This document shows positions 35,797 to 43,330 of a stretch of DNA of 64,000 nt, in pieces; position 1 is the stretch's first letter, and the number at the start of each line of letters is the position of its first letter. Under the pieces are notes generated by a model. That model ran no database searches, had not been told where the DNA came from, and worked only from the letters and a program-made list of their open reading frames with translations. Origin of the DNA: Dallia pectoralis (taxonomy: Eukaryota > Chordata > Actinopteri > Esociformes > Umbridae); assembly GCA_029465975.1 (NCBI GenBank), contig CM055750.1:3151548-3215547 (forward strand), in the 5' to 3' direction. The position numbers were made by a program, and so were the translations under genes.

Positions 35797-36913
35797 AGTG
35801 AGATTGTATAATTCTTTACTAATAATGTCGATAAACAAAGTTATGTCGAAAAACAGAGCGATGTCACCTGAGAACATGGTAGAAACTCACTACCCTCAAT
35901 AATCTGTATAAAAGTCTCTGATTGTGTTATGTCTTCTTCACGTCAATGTTTCAGACCTGAATGGTTGAGTTTCAAACTCTTAACAGCTTACAATTTGTCA
36001 TATGACATATTCTGATATTATACTTGATGGCACTGTTTGATAAAATGAATCCAATAGCTTGGGTGCACGCTGAGACATTTAAACTGGAACAAACTATGGG
36101 GGCAACCCCCATATCCATGTCTAGTCTGTTACCCTCCAGGTTATGTTGACTGAACCAAAATACCTGTTGGTTGATGTTTATGGTACATGGATTCCATTGA
36201 CGGTTGATGCTGGACATGTTCTGTGAACCGAATTCGTCTTCTAGTTGCTCTGGAGCGACGCTGTTGAATTTACCTTGTGATTGAGGGACTTTTGTGAATT
36301 AAATCAATAGAGCTAGTTTAATTTGTTCAGCGTTGAAAGGTTGACTGCAGCCAGGAGAGCCTTTGGTTTTTAAATTCGTATTCAGCCGAAGGCCTTCACA
36401 GGGAGTCATGGATGAAAAACAAATATTATTTTATCTAATTGGATTTAAACAGCGGATCAGTTCTGAGAATGTCTTTGAAAAAAATTATATCCATAATAAT
36501 TTCTGGAGTTAGAAAAGAGTGTCCAAATTGAAGTAATTCCTAATATCAGTTTGGCTTTTCAGTGTAGCCTAATGTCATGTAATGACAAATGTTTATTGAG
36601 GAAGACTGGTCGTGTATTAGATGAATAGGAGCGTCTGGCCACAGCAGAGACTCCTGGTAATGTTAATTAGGAGTCCAGCATTATATTTGTTTTCTGTTGT
36701 TAGACATCCAAGGCGTTGGAAAACAATTGTTTCGTATAATGGTTAAATAATTAAAAACCCACATTGAATCGAGGGAGAAGGCCGTCCATGTTTACTGCAA
36801 ATAAATCAACATATATGTTTGAGTTTTAAAGCCTTTTCCCAGTGACAAAATGGCAGCCAACACCTACATCGACAACAGGCGTATGTCGAACTGTCTATCT
36901 AATTCAGTGCTAT
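35797..36913. other. Unique stretch, no gene seen
   Basis: No repeat recognised. An 81-codon minus frame (36,217-35,972) has no domain. Confidence 0.3.
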
Positions 36914-37384
36914 TGTCACAATTCCTAATCCACGAGAGACATCTAGTTGGCTAGGAGGGTGTTGGAACACGTTTGTTTTATTCCGTTGCAGCGGTTTACC
37001 ATTTGGTTTCATTCAAGAATCACGGCTGCATGGGATTTGGTGATTATGTGTATATTTGGGTCACTGGATTTGGGTGTACAGTGTTGGTTATTATTTCCAA
37101 GTCAACGGTAAGATAGTGTTGAGTGTTTGTAGTTAAGAAGTATTTTCTGTTATGTGAGTGTTGGTTATTATTTCCAACTCAAAGGTAAGATAGAGTTGAG
37201 TGTTTGTATTTAAGAAATAGTTTCTGTTGTATAAGTGACTGTGTATGCACAATATTATTTCAGTAAAGTTAATGTTTTATCGCCGTTCACAGTTTGTTTT
37301 GTGTGCTAAATAAACCTGTCTTGAACAGATTAACCTGTCTCTGCATATGGCTTCCTGCACTACACATACCAAAGAACCGTGACA
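36914..37384 (+). mobile_element. Solo LTR, type C
   Basis: Starts TGTCACAATTCC and ends GAACCGTGACA, so its ends form the same TGTCAC/GTGACA inverted pair as the LTRs downstream. It is flanked by GCTAT (36,909-36,913) and GCTAC (37,385-37,389), a 5-bp target duplication with one change. The 3' third is clearly related to LTRs A and B: CGCCGTTCACAGTTTGTTTT, a poly(A) signal at 37,309-37,314, and CTCTGCATATGGCTTCCTGC. A 77-bp tandem duplication (37,080-37,240, with TGTTGGTTATTATTTCC) lies in the middle. No second LTR or internal region is present, so it is the remnant left by recombination between two LTRs. Confidence 0.85.
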
Positions 37385-37506
37385 GCTACAGTGGCCCACA
37401 TGTTCTACCCACACGTTCCACCCACACTTTCCACCCACAAGACACCTCCATGCCAGATGGTCAATGTATACATCTAATGATTCGCTATGTGAATCGCTAC
37501 TACTTT

Positions 37507-37807
37507 GGGTAACACATTATAATAGGAATACAGTAATAATCATTAATAAATACATGAATTGACATGACTGAATAATGCATCTGCAACACATTGATTATGT
37601 CTTCATGTGTTAGTAAACATATTAACTAATGATCAGTTAACTGTTGAAACACACATCAACAAACATAAGCTAATACATTAAAACATTGTGTAAAAGTCAA
37701 TTAACGCATCAACATATAATAAACAGTTTGTTGTTTTGTTCATAAACATGTCAGCAATGGAATAATTAACTAACAATGGACATATTCAAAAACATGAATC
37801 AACACAT
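37507..37807 (+). mobile_element. MITE-like repeat, left part, interrupted by element A
   Basis: Starts GGGTAACACATTATAATA and is AT-rich. The other end, after the LTR elements, is at about 43,156-43,330 and finishes with GCAAAGTGTTACTC, whose reverse complement GAGTAACACTTTGC pairs with the start. The two parts would join at the CACAT target site of element A. Such AT-rich repeats with GTAACACTTT ends are common in fish. Confidence 0.5.
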
Positions 37808-38178
37808 TGTCACGAATGGTGTGGGGGCGTGGCTACACAGACCTTTCGGTGATTCACTTCCTTGTTTATGTTTTGTCACTCAGCTGTTTCTGATTGTATT
37901 CTACTGGGCTATAAAAGGGGTGCTAACAAGTCACTCCTTGTTCAGCATTGTTTGTATGTCACGGTTGCTTTAGAGGTGAGTGGGGTTATTTACTGCTGTT
38001 GTCATCGTTGTTTAATATATACATTTAAGTCGCTATATGCGCATTTTGATTTCAACAGTTTAGTTTTTCGCCGTTCACGGTTTGTTTTATGTTGATTTAC
38101 TTATAATAAAACGACTGAACGGATACCTGGCTCTGCATATGGCTTGCTACACCACACTACGCCGGTCAATCTATGACA
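37808..38178 (+). repeat. 5' LTR of element A
   Basis: 371 bp, TGTCACGAATGG to CTATGACA. TATA box at 37,910-37,916 and poly(A) signal AATAAA at 38,105-38,110 give the usual U3-R-U5 order. The following bases are GAATGCTGAA; no tRNA-complementary primer site beginning TGG is seen at the normal position. Confidence 0.95.
37910..37916 (+). promoter_or_regulatory. TATA box of 5' LTR A
   Basis: CTATAAAAGGGG about 100 bp into the LTR; the same box is in the 3' LTR at 40,378-40,384 and a shorter TATAAAG form in element B. Confidence 0.7.
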
Positions 38179-38180
38179 GA

Positions 38181-40151
38181 ATGCTGAACCATAAAGATAG
38201 CCAGCGGAGCCTGATGGTGAGTGGATTCCTCGGGGGGGCAAGCTATAGCGCCCCGAAGGATGAAGCTCACCGTCGCACCACGGAGCAGTGGGACTGGCTT
38301 AAGCCGGAGACGCCCGAAGAGGAGTATAGGCGCCTCCGTGCTTACTTCGGTTATGAGCCACCAATGCAGCTATCAGGGCTGATTACATCGGGTCCGCGGT
38401 CCTTCCCGGAGGAAGGCAAGAGGGCACCCCGACAGCGTCCCAAAAAGGTTTTTGGGGGGGAGCTAAGGAGGTGTTCCGGGAGGACCGCGGAAAGAACACC
38501 CACGGTCCTGGTGCTGCATGACCAGCCACCCACTGCTCCTGGGCTGCAGACAGGGGGGGAGAAACCCCTGGAGCTACAGCCACTACCCCCGCCGTGGGAA
38601 GACCCTTTTCTGCCACCGACGTCAGGGACAGAGAAACCCCCGGAGGGGTTGGATGAACAGCCCTCAGCTGTTATTAGGACACGCCCGAGATGGTCGCCAC
38701 CACGCCTGCGCCCGAGATGGTCGCCATCACGCCTGCGCCCGAGATGGTCGCCACCACACCTGCGCCTGAGATGGTCGCCACCACGCCTGCGCCTGAGATG
38801 GTCGCCACCACGCCTGCGCCTGAGATGGTTTTTGCCGTCACGCCAGCGCCCGAGATGGCTGCCGCCGTCACGCCAGCGCTCAAGATGGCTGCCGCCGTCA
38901 CGCCAGCGCCAAAGAAGGCTGCTGCCGTCACGCCAGCGTCCAGGATGGCTGCCGCTGTCACGCCAGCGCTCAAGATGGCTGTTGCCGTCACGCCAGCGCT
39001 CAAGATGGCTGCCGTCGTCCCGCCAGCGCTCAAGATGGCTCCCGCCGTCACGCCAGCGCCCAAGATGGCTGCCACCGTCACGCCAGCGTCCACGATGGCT
39101 CCCGCCGTCCCGCCAGCGCTCAAGATGGCTGTGGCCGTCACGCCAGCGCTCAAGATGGCTGCCGTCGTCACGCCAGCGCCCAAGATGGCTGTTGCCGTCA
39201 CGCCAGCGCTCAAGATGGCTGCCGTCGTCACGCCAGCGCCCAAGATGGCTGCCGCCGTCACGCCCGCGCCCAAGATGGCTGCCGCATCGCCACCCACAAT
39301 GGCTGCCGCATCGCCGCCCACAATGGCTGCCGCATCGCCGCCCACAATGGCTGCCGCATCGCCGCCCACAATGGCTGCCGCATCGCCGCCCACAATGGCT
39401 GCCGCATCGCCGCCCACAATGGCTGCCGCATCGCCGCCCACAATGGCTGCCGCATCGCCGCCCACAATGGCTGCCGCATCGCCGCCCACAATGGCTGCCG
39501 CATCGCCGCCCACCATGGCTGCCGCATGGCCGCCCACCATGGCTGCCGCATCGCCGCCCACGAAGGCCGCGCCACGACGACGCCCACGATGGCCGCCGCC
39601 ACGACGACGCTCACGATGGCCGCCGCCACGACTACGCTCACGATGGCCGCCGCCACGACGACGCTCACGATGGCCACCGCCACGACTACGCTCACGATGG
39701 CCGCCGCCACAACGGCGCACACGATGGCCGCCGCCACGACTACGCTCACGATGGCCGCCACGACGACGCTCACGATGGCCGCCACCACTACTACGCTCAC
39801 GATGGCCGCCGCCACGACTACGCTCACGATGGCCGCCGCCACGACGACGCTCACGATGGCCGCCGCCACGACTACGCTCACGATGGCCGCCGCCACGACT
39901 GCGCTCACGATGGCCGCCGCCACGACTGCGCTTACGATGGCCGCCGCCACGACTGCGCTCACGATGGCCGCCGCCACGACTGCGCTCACGATGGCCGCCG
40001 CCACGACGACGCCCACGATGGCCGCCGCCACGACTGCGCTCACGATGGCCGCCGCCACGACTGCGCCCACGATGGCCGCCGCCACGGCGGCTCTCACGAT
40101 GGCGGACTCTCAGCCACACAACATGGCGGTTGGTCCTCCAGGGCCTTGTAA
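38181..40151 (+). CDS. Element A open frame: conserved head and arginine/tryptophan/histidine-rich repeats
   Basis: 656 codons from the ATG that begins two bases after the 5' LTR; the frame is also open upstream inside the LTR. Residues 1-170 are non-repetitive and align with the head of element B: SGFLGGASYSAP (14-25), FGGEL (about 90), RTAERTPT (about 100), and a proline-rich end. From residue 170 on come tandem units of 9, 10, 8 and 9 residues (RPRWSPPRL, RWLPPSRQRS, RPQWLPHR, HDGRRHDYA types). No CCHC knuckle, protease or membrane segment is seen. I do not recognise the protein. By hand count over about 95 aligned head codons, A and B differ at about 25, 19 and 23 first, second and third positions, so selection on the protein is not evident. 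Other frames and the minus strand are also open across the repeats. It may be a real product, a gag leftover or an open frame of no use. Confidence 0.4.
   Translation: MLNHKDSQRSLMVSGFLGGASYSAPKDEAHRRTTEQWDWLKPETPEEEYRRLRAYFGYEPPMQLSGLITSGPRSFPEEGKRAPRQRPKKVFGGELRRCSGRTAERTPTVLVLHDQPPTAPGLQTGGEKPLELQPLPPPWEDPFLPPTSGTEKPPEGLDEQPSAVIRTRPRWSPPRLRPRWSPSRLRPRWSPPHLRLRWSPPRLRLRWSPPRLRLRWFLPSRQRPRWLPPSRQRSRWLPPSRQRQRRLLPSRQRPGWLPLSRQRSRWLLPSRQRSRWLPSSRQRSRWLPPSRQRPRWLPPSRQRPRWLPPSRQRSRWLWPSRQRSRWLPSSRQRPRWLLPSRQRSRWLPSSRQRPRWLPPSRPRPRWLPHRHPQWLPHRRPQWLPHRRPQWLPHRRPQWLPHRRPQWLPHRRPQWLPHRRPQWLPHRRPQWLPHRRPQWLPHRRPPWLPHGRPPWLPHRRPRRPRHDDAHDGRRHDDAHDGRRHDYAHDGRRHDDAHDGHRHDYAHDGRRHNGAHDGRRHDYAHDGRHDDAHDGRHHYYAHDGRRHDYAHDGRRHDDAHDGRRHDYAHDGRRHDCAHDGRRHDCAYDGRRHDCAHDGRRHDCAHDGRRHDDAHDGRRHDCAHDGRRHDCAHDGRRHGGSHDGGLSATQHGGWSSRAL
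38216..38271 (+). promoter_or_regulatory. Conserved leader hairpin with splice-donor-like site, element A
   Basis: Outer stem GGTGAG (38,216-38,221) with CTCACC (38,266-38,271); inner stem CGGGG (38,231-38,235) with CCCCG (38,251-38,255) around GCAAGCTATAG. The left outer strand carries GGTGAGT, a good 5' splice-site match. 52 of 56 bases are the same in element B, more than in the sequence around it, and none of the four changes is in a stem. Position just after the 5' LTR recalls packaging signals and splice donors of retroviral-type leaders; the role here is inferred. Confidence 0.55.
38690..40115. repeat. Internal minisatellites of element A (27-, 30-, 24- and 27-bp units)
   Basis: Four successive arrays: GAGATGGTCGCCACCACGCC types (27 bp, from 38,690), CAAGATGGCTGCCGCCGTCA types (30 bp, from about 38,850), CACAATGGCTGCCGCATCGC types (24 bp, from about 39,290, about 12 copies) and CACGATGGCCGCCGCCACGA types (27 bp, from about 39,585, about 19 copies). 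All are built around ATGGCYGCC and all periods are multiples of three, so several frames on both strands stay open. Confidence 0.95.
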
Positions 40152-40239
40152 GGACTGGACCCGTCCTGATGGACTAACCCATTGGGTTTGACTGTGGGTC
40201 CTGTCTTGTTGCTCCCTTATGGTTTTTGTTAGTTCGTTC

Positions 40240-40275
40240 GGCTATCTGGGGAGCTAGCCTTTTAGTGGGGGATAC
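40240..40275 (+). promoter_or_regulatory. Hairpin and polypurine tract before 3' LTR A
   Basis: GGCTA (40,240-40,244) pairs with TAGCC (40,255-40,259). AGTGGGGGATAC (40,264-40,275) directly abuts the 3' LTR and is the likely primer site for plus-strand DNA synthesis. Both are repeated in element B at the same distances. Confidence 0.65.
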
Positions 40276-40599
40276 TGTCACGAATGGTGTGGGGGCGTGG
40301 CTACACAGACCTTTCGGTGATTCACTTCCTTGTTTATGTTTTGTCACTCAGCTGTTTCTGATTGTATTCTACTGGGCTATAAAAGGGGTGCTAACAAGTC
40401 ACTCCTTGTTCAGCATTGTTTGTATGTCACGGTTGCTTTGGAGGTGAGTGGGGTTATTTACTGCTGTTGTCATCGTTGTGTAATATATACATTTAAGTCG
40501 CTATATGCGCATTTTGATTTCAACAGTTTAGTTTTTCGCCGTTCACGGTTTGTTTTATGTTGATTTACTTATAATAAAACGACTGAACGGATACCTGGC
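40276..40599 (+). repeat. 3' LTR of element A, first part
   Basis: 324 bp up to the insertion of element B. Differs from the 5' LTR at two positions (TTTGGAGG for TTTAGAGG; GTTGTGTAA for GTTGTTTAA). The last five bases CTGGC are the target duplication of element B. Confidence 0.95.
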
Positions 40600-40969
40600 T
40601 GTCACGAGTGGTGAGTAAGTGTACTGCACTGTCTGGTTTCGGGTGCACCCTTTCCTGGTTTGTGTTGGTTACAGCTGTTGGGGATTTGTAATCACTGGGC
40701 TATAAAGGGGATGGCTAGTTGTCACTCGTTGCTGTTCATTGTTTCATGTCACATTTGATAGAGAGGTGTGGGTTGTCAGTTGACTATTGTGGTTTCTGGG
40801 TTGTTTTGTATGTAAGTCGCTATATGCGCACGTTTGCTTTTCAGTTAACCAGTTAGTCCTTTTCGCCGTTGTCGGTTTGTTTTGTGTTTGTGTCACGAAT
40901 AAACCTAATTTAAACGGATTTACGGCTTGCACATGGCTTCACGCACTACACCTCGGACCGATCGTGACA
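40600..40969 (+). repeat. 5' LTR of element B
   Basis: 370 bp, TGTCACGAGTGG to GATCGTGACA. TATAAA at 40,701-40,706 and poly(A) signal at 40,898-40,903. Followed by GAATGAACAG, again without a clear tRNA primer site. Confidence 0.95.
40701..40706 (+). promoter_or_regulatory. TATA box of 5' LTR B
   Basis: GGCTATAAAGGGG, about 100 bp into the LTR as in element A; repeated in the 3' LTR at 42,835-42,840. Confidence 0.7.
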
Positions 40970-40971
40970 GA

Positions 40972-42618
40972 ATGAACAGCCACCGAAGCCAGCAGAGTCG
41001 GACGGTGAGTGGATTCTGCGGGGGGGCAAGCTATAGCGCCCCGTCGGATGAAGCTCACCGTCACCCCACGGAGCGGTGGGAGTGGAATCGCCCGGAGACA
41101 CCACAGGAGCGGTGGCTACGTCTCCGGCCGTATGCTGTCTATGAACCATCTTTGCAGCATTTAGGGTCAGTGACAATGGGTCCGCGGGCCTTCTATGAAG
41201 GCAAGAGGACATCCCGGAGGCGCCCCAAAGTAATTTTTGGGGGGGAGCTAACGGGGTGTTCACGGAGGTCCGCGGAGAGAACACCCACGACCCTGGTGCT
41301 GCAACAGCAGCCCCCCACTGCTCCGGTGCTGCAGCCAGGGCCAGCAAAAGCCATGGAGCTGCAGCAAAAAGCCCAGCTCCAACAGGGCTATGACCCTTTC
41401 CGGCCACCAACCTCCAGGGCCCAGAGACCACCTAGGGGCCTGGAGTGCCAGCCGCCCGGAGTGATAAGGAGATGGTGGGGGGTGTGGTTCACCCTGCAGG
41501 ACCAGCCTCTCCCACTCCAGGGTGAGTGCCTAGATGAGCCCCTCCCTCCTCTGCGTGAGTGCCCGGACCAGCCCCTCCCACTTAAGCGTGAGTGTCCAGA
41601 GCGGCTCCTCCCCCCTCTACGTGAGTGCCCGGACCAGCCCCTCCCACTTAAGCATGAGTGTCCTGAGCGGCTCCTCCCCCCTCTACGTGAGTGCCCGGAC
41701 CAGCCCCTCCCACTTAAGCATGAGTGTCCTGAGCGGCCCCTCCCCCCTCTACGTGAGTGCCCGGACCAGCTCCTCCCACTCCAGTGTGAGTGCCCTGAGG
41801 GGCTCCTCCTTCCTCCGCCAGAGCTCCCAGAGCATCCCTGCCTGCCAGAGCTCCCGGAGTGTCATCTCCTTCCTCCGCCAGAGCTCCCAGAGCGTCCCTG
41901 CCTGCCAGAGCTCCCGGAGTGTCATCTCCATCCTCCGCCAGAGCTCCCAGAGCGTCCCTGCCTGCCAGAGCTCCCGGAGTGTCATCTGCTTCCTCCGCCA
42001 GAGCTCCCAGAGCGTCCTTGCCTGCCAGAGCTCCCAGAGCGTCCTTGCCTGCCAGAGCTCCCAGAGCGTCCTTGCCTGCCAGAGCTCCCAGAGCGTCCTT
42101 GCCTGCCAGAGCTCCCAGAGCGTCCTTGCCTGCCAGAGCTCCCAGAGCGTCCTTGCCTGCCAGAGCTCCCAGAGCGTCCTTGCCTGCCAGAGCTCCCAGA
42201 GTGTCCTTGCCTGCCAGAGCTCCCAGAGCGTCACCGCCTGCCAGAGCTCCCAGAGCGTCACCGCCTGCCAGAGCTCCCAGAGGGTCACCGCCTGCCAGAG
42301 CTCCCAGAGCGTCACCGACTAAAATGGCAGAGACTACGCCGCCTAAAATGGCCGCCGCCACGCCCACGTCGATGGCCGCCGCCACGCCCACGTCGATGGC
42401 CGCCGCCACGCCCACGTCGATGGCCGCCGCCACGCCCACGTCGATGGCCGCCGCCACGCCCACGTCGATGGCCGCCGCCACGCCCACCACGATGGCCGCC
42501 GCCCTGTCCACCAAGATGGCGGACGCCTTGCCGCACAAGATGGCGGAAGCCTTGCCGCACAAGATGGCGATCGGGCCACCAAGGCCCTTTAAGGGCTGGA
42601 CCTGCTGTCTGGGACTAA
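40972..42618 (+). CDS. Element B open frame: conserved head and proline/glutamate/cysteine-rich repeats
   Basis: 548 codons from the ATG two bases after the 5' LTR, the same place as in element A. Residues 1-185 align with A at roughly 60 percent identity in the best part: SGFCGGASYSAP (13-24), DEAHR, FGGEL, AERTPT and QPPTAP. The tail is unrelated to that of A: units LPPLRECPDQP/LPLKRECPERL (22 residues), then LPELPERPC (9 residues), then WPPPRPRR (8 residues). No retroviral domain or zinc knuckle is visible. A minus-strand frame is open opposite the head (41,431-40,946) and other frames are open across the repeats, so openness alone is weak evidence for coding. Function unknown. Confidence 0.4.
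   Translation: MNSHRSQQSRTVSGFCGGASYSAPSDEAHRHPTERWEWNRPETPQERWLRLRPYAVYEPSLQHLGSVTMGPRAFYEGKRTSRRRPKVIFGGELTGCSRRSAERTPTTLVLQQQPPTAPVLQPGPAKAMELQQKAQLQQGYDPFRPPTSRAQRPPRGLECQPPGVIRRWWGVWFTLQDQPLPLQGECLDEPLPPLRECPDQPLPLKRECPERLLPPLRECPDQPLPLKHECPERLLPPLRECPDQPLPLKHECPERPLPPLRECPDQLLPLQCECPEGLLLPPPELPEHPCLPELPECHLLPPPELPERPCLPELPECHLHPPPELPERPCLPELPECHLLPPPELPERPCLPELPERPCLPELPERPCLPELPERPCLPELPERPCLPELPERPCLPELPERPCLPELPECPCLPELPERHRLPELPERHRLPELPEGHRLPELPERHRLKWQRLRRLKWPPPRPRRWPPPRPRRWPPPRPRRWPPPRPRRWPPPRPRRWPPPRPPRWPPPCPPRWRTPCRTRWRKPCRTRWRSGHQGPLRAGPAVWD
41003..41060 (+). promoter_or_regulatory. Conserved leader hairpin with splice-donor-like site, element B
   Basis: Outer stem CGGTGAG (41,003-41,009) with CTCACCG (41,054-41,060), one pair longer than in element A; inner stem CGGGG with CCCCG around GCAAGCTATAG. 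GGTGAGT again lies in the left outer strand. Confidence 0.55.
41530..42505. repeat. Internal minisatellites of element B (66-, 60/27- and 24-bp units)
   Basis: Four copies of a 66-bp unit with CGTGAGTGCCCGGACCAGCC (41,548-41,810), then units of 60 bp changing to 27 bp with GAGCTCCCAGAGCGTCCTTG (41,815-42,315), then six copies of a 24-bp unit ATGGCCGCCGCCACGCCCAC (42,347-42,505). The last array uses the same ATGGCCGCC core as element A although the other arrays do not. Confidence 0.95.
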
Positions 42619-42699
42619 CCCTTTGGGTGTGACAGTGGGTCCTTGCCTGTTGCTCCCTTGTTTTTTTTGTGTGTGTTGTTGTTAATGTTGGTTGTTGTT

Positions 42700-42733
42700 G
42701 GCTATCTGGGAGCTAGCCTTTAGTGGGGGGTAC
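42700..42733 (+). promoter_or_regulatory. Hairpin and polypurine tract before 3' LTR B
   Basis: GGCTA (42,700-42,704) with TAGCC (42,714-42,718); purine tract AGTGGGGGGTAC (42,722-42,733) directly before the LTR. Confidence 0.65.
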
Positions 42734-43103
42734 TGTCACGAGTGGTGAGTTAGGGTACTGCACTGTCTGGTTTCGGGTGCACCCTTTCCTGGTTTGTGTT
42801 GGTTACAGCTGTTGGGGATTTGTAATCACTGGGCTATAAAGGGGATGGCTAGTTGTCACTCGTTGCTGTTCATTGTTTCATGTCACATTTGATAGAGAGG
42901 TGTGGGTTGTCAGTTGACTATTGTGGTTTCTGGGTTGTTTTGTATGTAAGTCGCTATATGCGCACGTTTGCTTTTCAGTTAACCAGTTAGTCCTTTTCGC
43001 CGTTGTCGGTTTGTTTTGTGTTTGTGTCACGAATAAACCTAATTTAAACGGATTTACGGCTTGCACATGGCTTCACGCACTACACCTCGGACCGATCGTG
43101 ACA
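42734..43103 (+). repeat. 3' LTR of element B
   Basis: 370 bp; differs from the 5' LTR at two positions (GAGTTAGGG for GAGTAAGTG). Confidence 0.95.
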
Positions 43104-43108
43104 CTGGC

Positions 43109-43155
43109 TCTGCATATGGCTTGCTACACCACACTACGCCGGTCAATCTATGACA
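43109..43155 (+). repeat. 3' LTR of element A, second part
   Basis: 47 bp, TCTGCATATGG to CTATGACA, identical to the end of the 5' LTR; followed by the CACAT target duplication. Together with 40,276-40,599 it restores 371 bp. Confidence 0.95.
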
Positions 43156-43330
43156 CACATGACTATATTGTAAAGCATATTTGTTTATGCAAGTTAGAAA
43201 TTAATTGCATTAGTAAATAAACCGTATTGTTAAAATCCTTGCAAAGTGTTACTCACAATATGTGATAAAACATACATTCATATAATGAATACCTCTGTGA
43301 ATACTTAGTTATTCATTTTCATATTCCACA
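43156..43330 (+). mobile_element. MITE-like repeat, right part
   Basis: AT-rich continuation of the repeat that begins at 37,507. The inverted end GCAAAGTGTTACTC is at about 43,241-43,254; the exact outer limit is uncertain. Confidence 0.45.

Larger units (their letters stand above)
40600..43103 (+). mobile_element. Non-autonomous LTR retrotransposon B, nested in 3' LTR of A
   Basis: 2,504 bp with 370-bp LTRs (40,600-40,969 and 42,734-43,103) that differ at two positions, and a 1,764-bp internal region. Target duplication CTGGC at 40,595-40,599 and 43,104-43,108. It is related to A but not a recent copy of it: the LTRs share only blocks such as AAGTCGCTATATGCGCA and the CGCCGTT/CGGTTTGTTTT region, while the leader, frame head and 3' end of the internal region align. 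It too has no gag or pol that I can see. It inserted after A did. Confidence 0.95.
37808..43155 (+). mobile_element. Non-autonomous LTR retrotransposon A, with element B nested in its 3' LTR
   Basis: The outer LTRs are 37,808-38,178 and 40,276-40,599 plus 43,109-43,155, both 371 bp and differing at two positions. The target duplication CACAT is at 37,803-37,807 and 43,156-43,160. Without the nested element it is 2.84 kb, with a 2,097-bp internal region. There is no recognisable gag, protease, reverse transcriptase, RNase H or integrase, so it must have been copied by another element's enzymes. The two LTR differences point to a recent insertion. TGT...ACA ends and a 5-bp duplication fit the Gypsy and related LTR groups, but the group cannot be fixed without pol. 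Confidence 0.95.

Noticed and set aside
38674..40191. Other long frames across element A repeats (495 codons plus, 481 and 279 codons minus)
   Set aside because: All repeat periods there (24, 27, 30 bp) are multiples of three, so these frames are by-products; they do not cover the conserved head.
38181..42618. Gag polyprotein of A and B
   Set aside because: No CCHC knuckle, major homology region or protease-like motif is visible; the position fits gag but the sequence does not show it, so it is left unnamed.
41534..42632. Other long frames in element B (262 and 257 codons plus, 282 and 188 codons minus)
   Set aside because: Same reason: shadow frames of 66-, 27- and 24-bp repeats.
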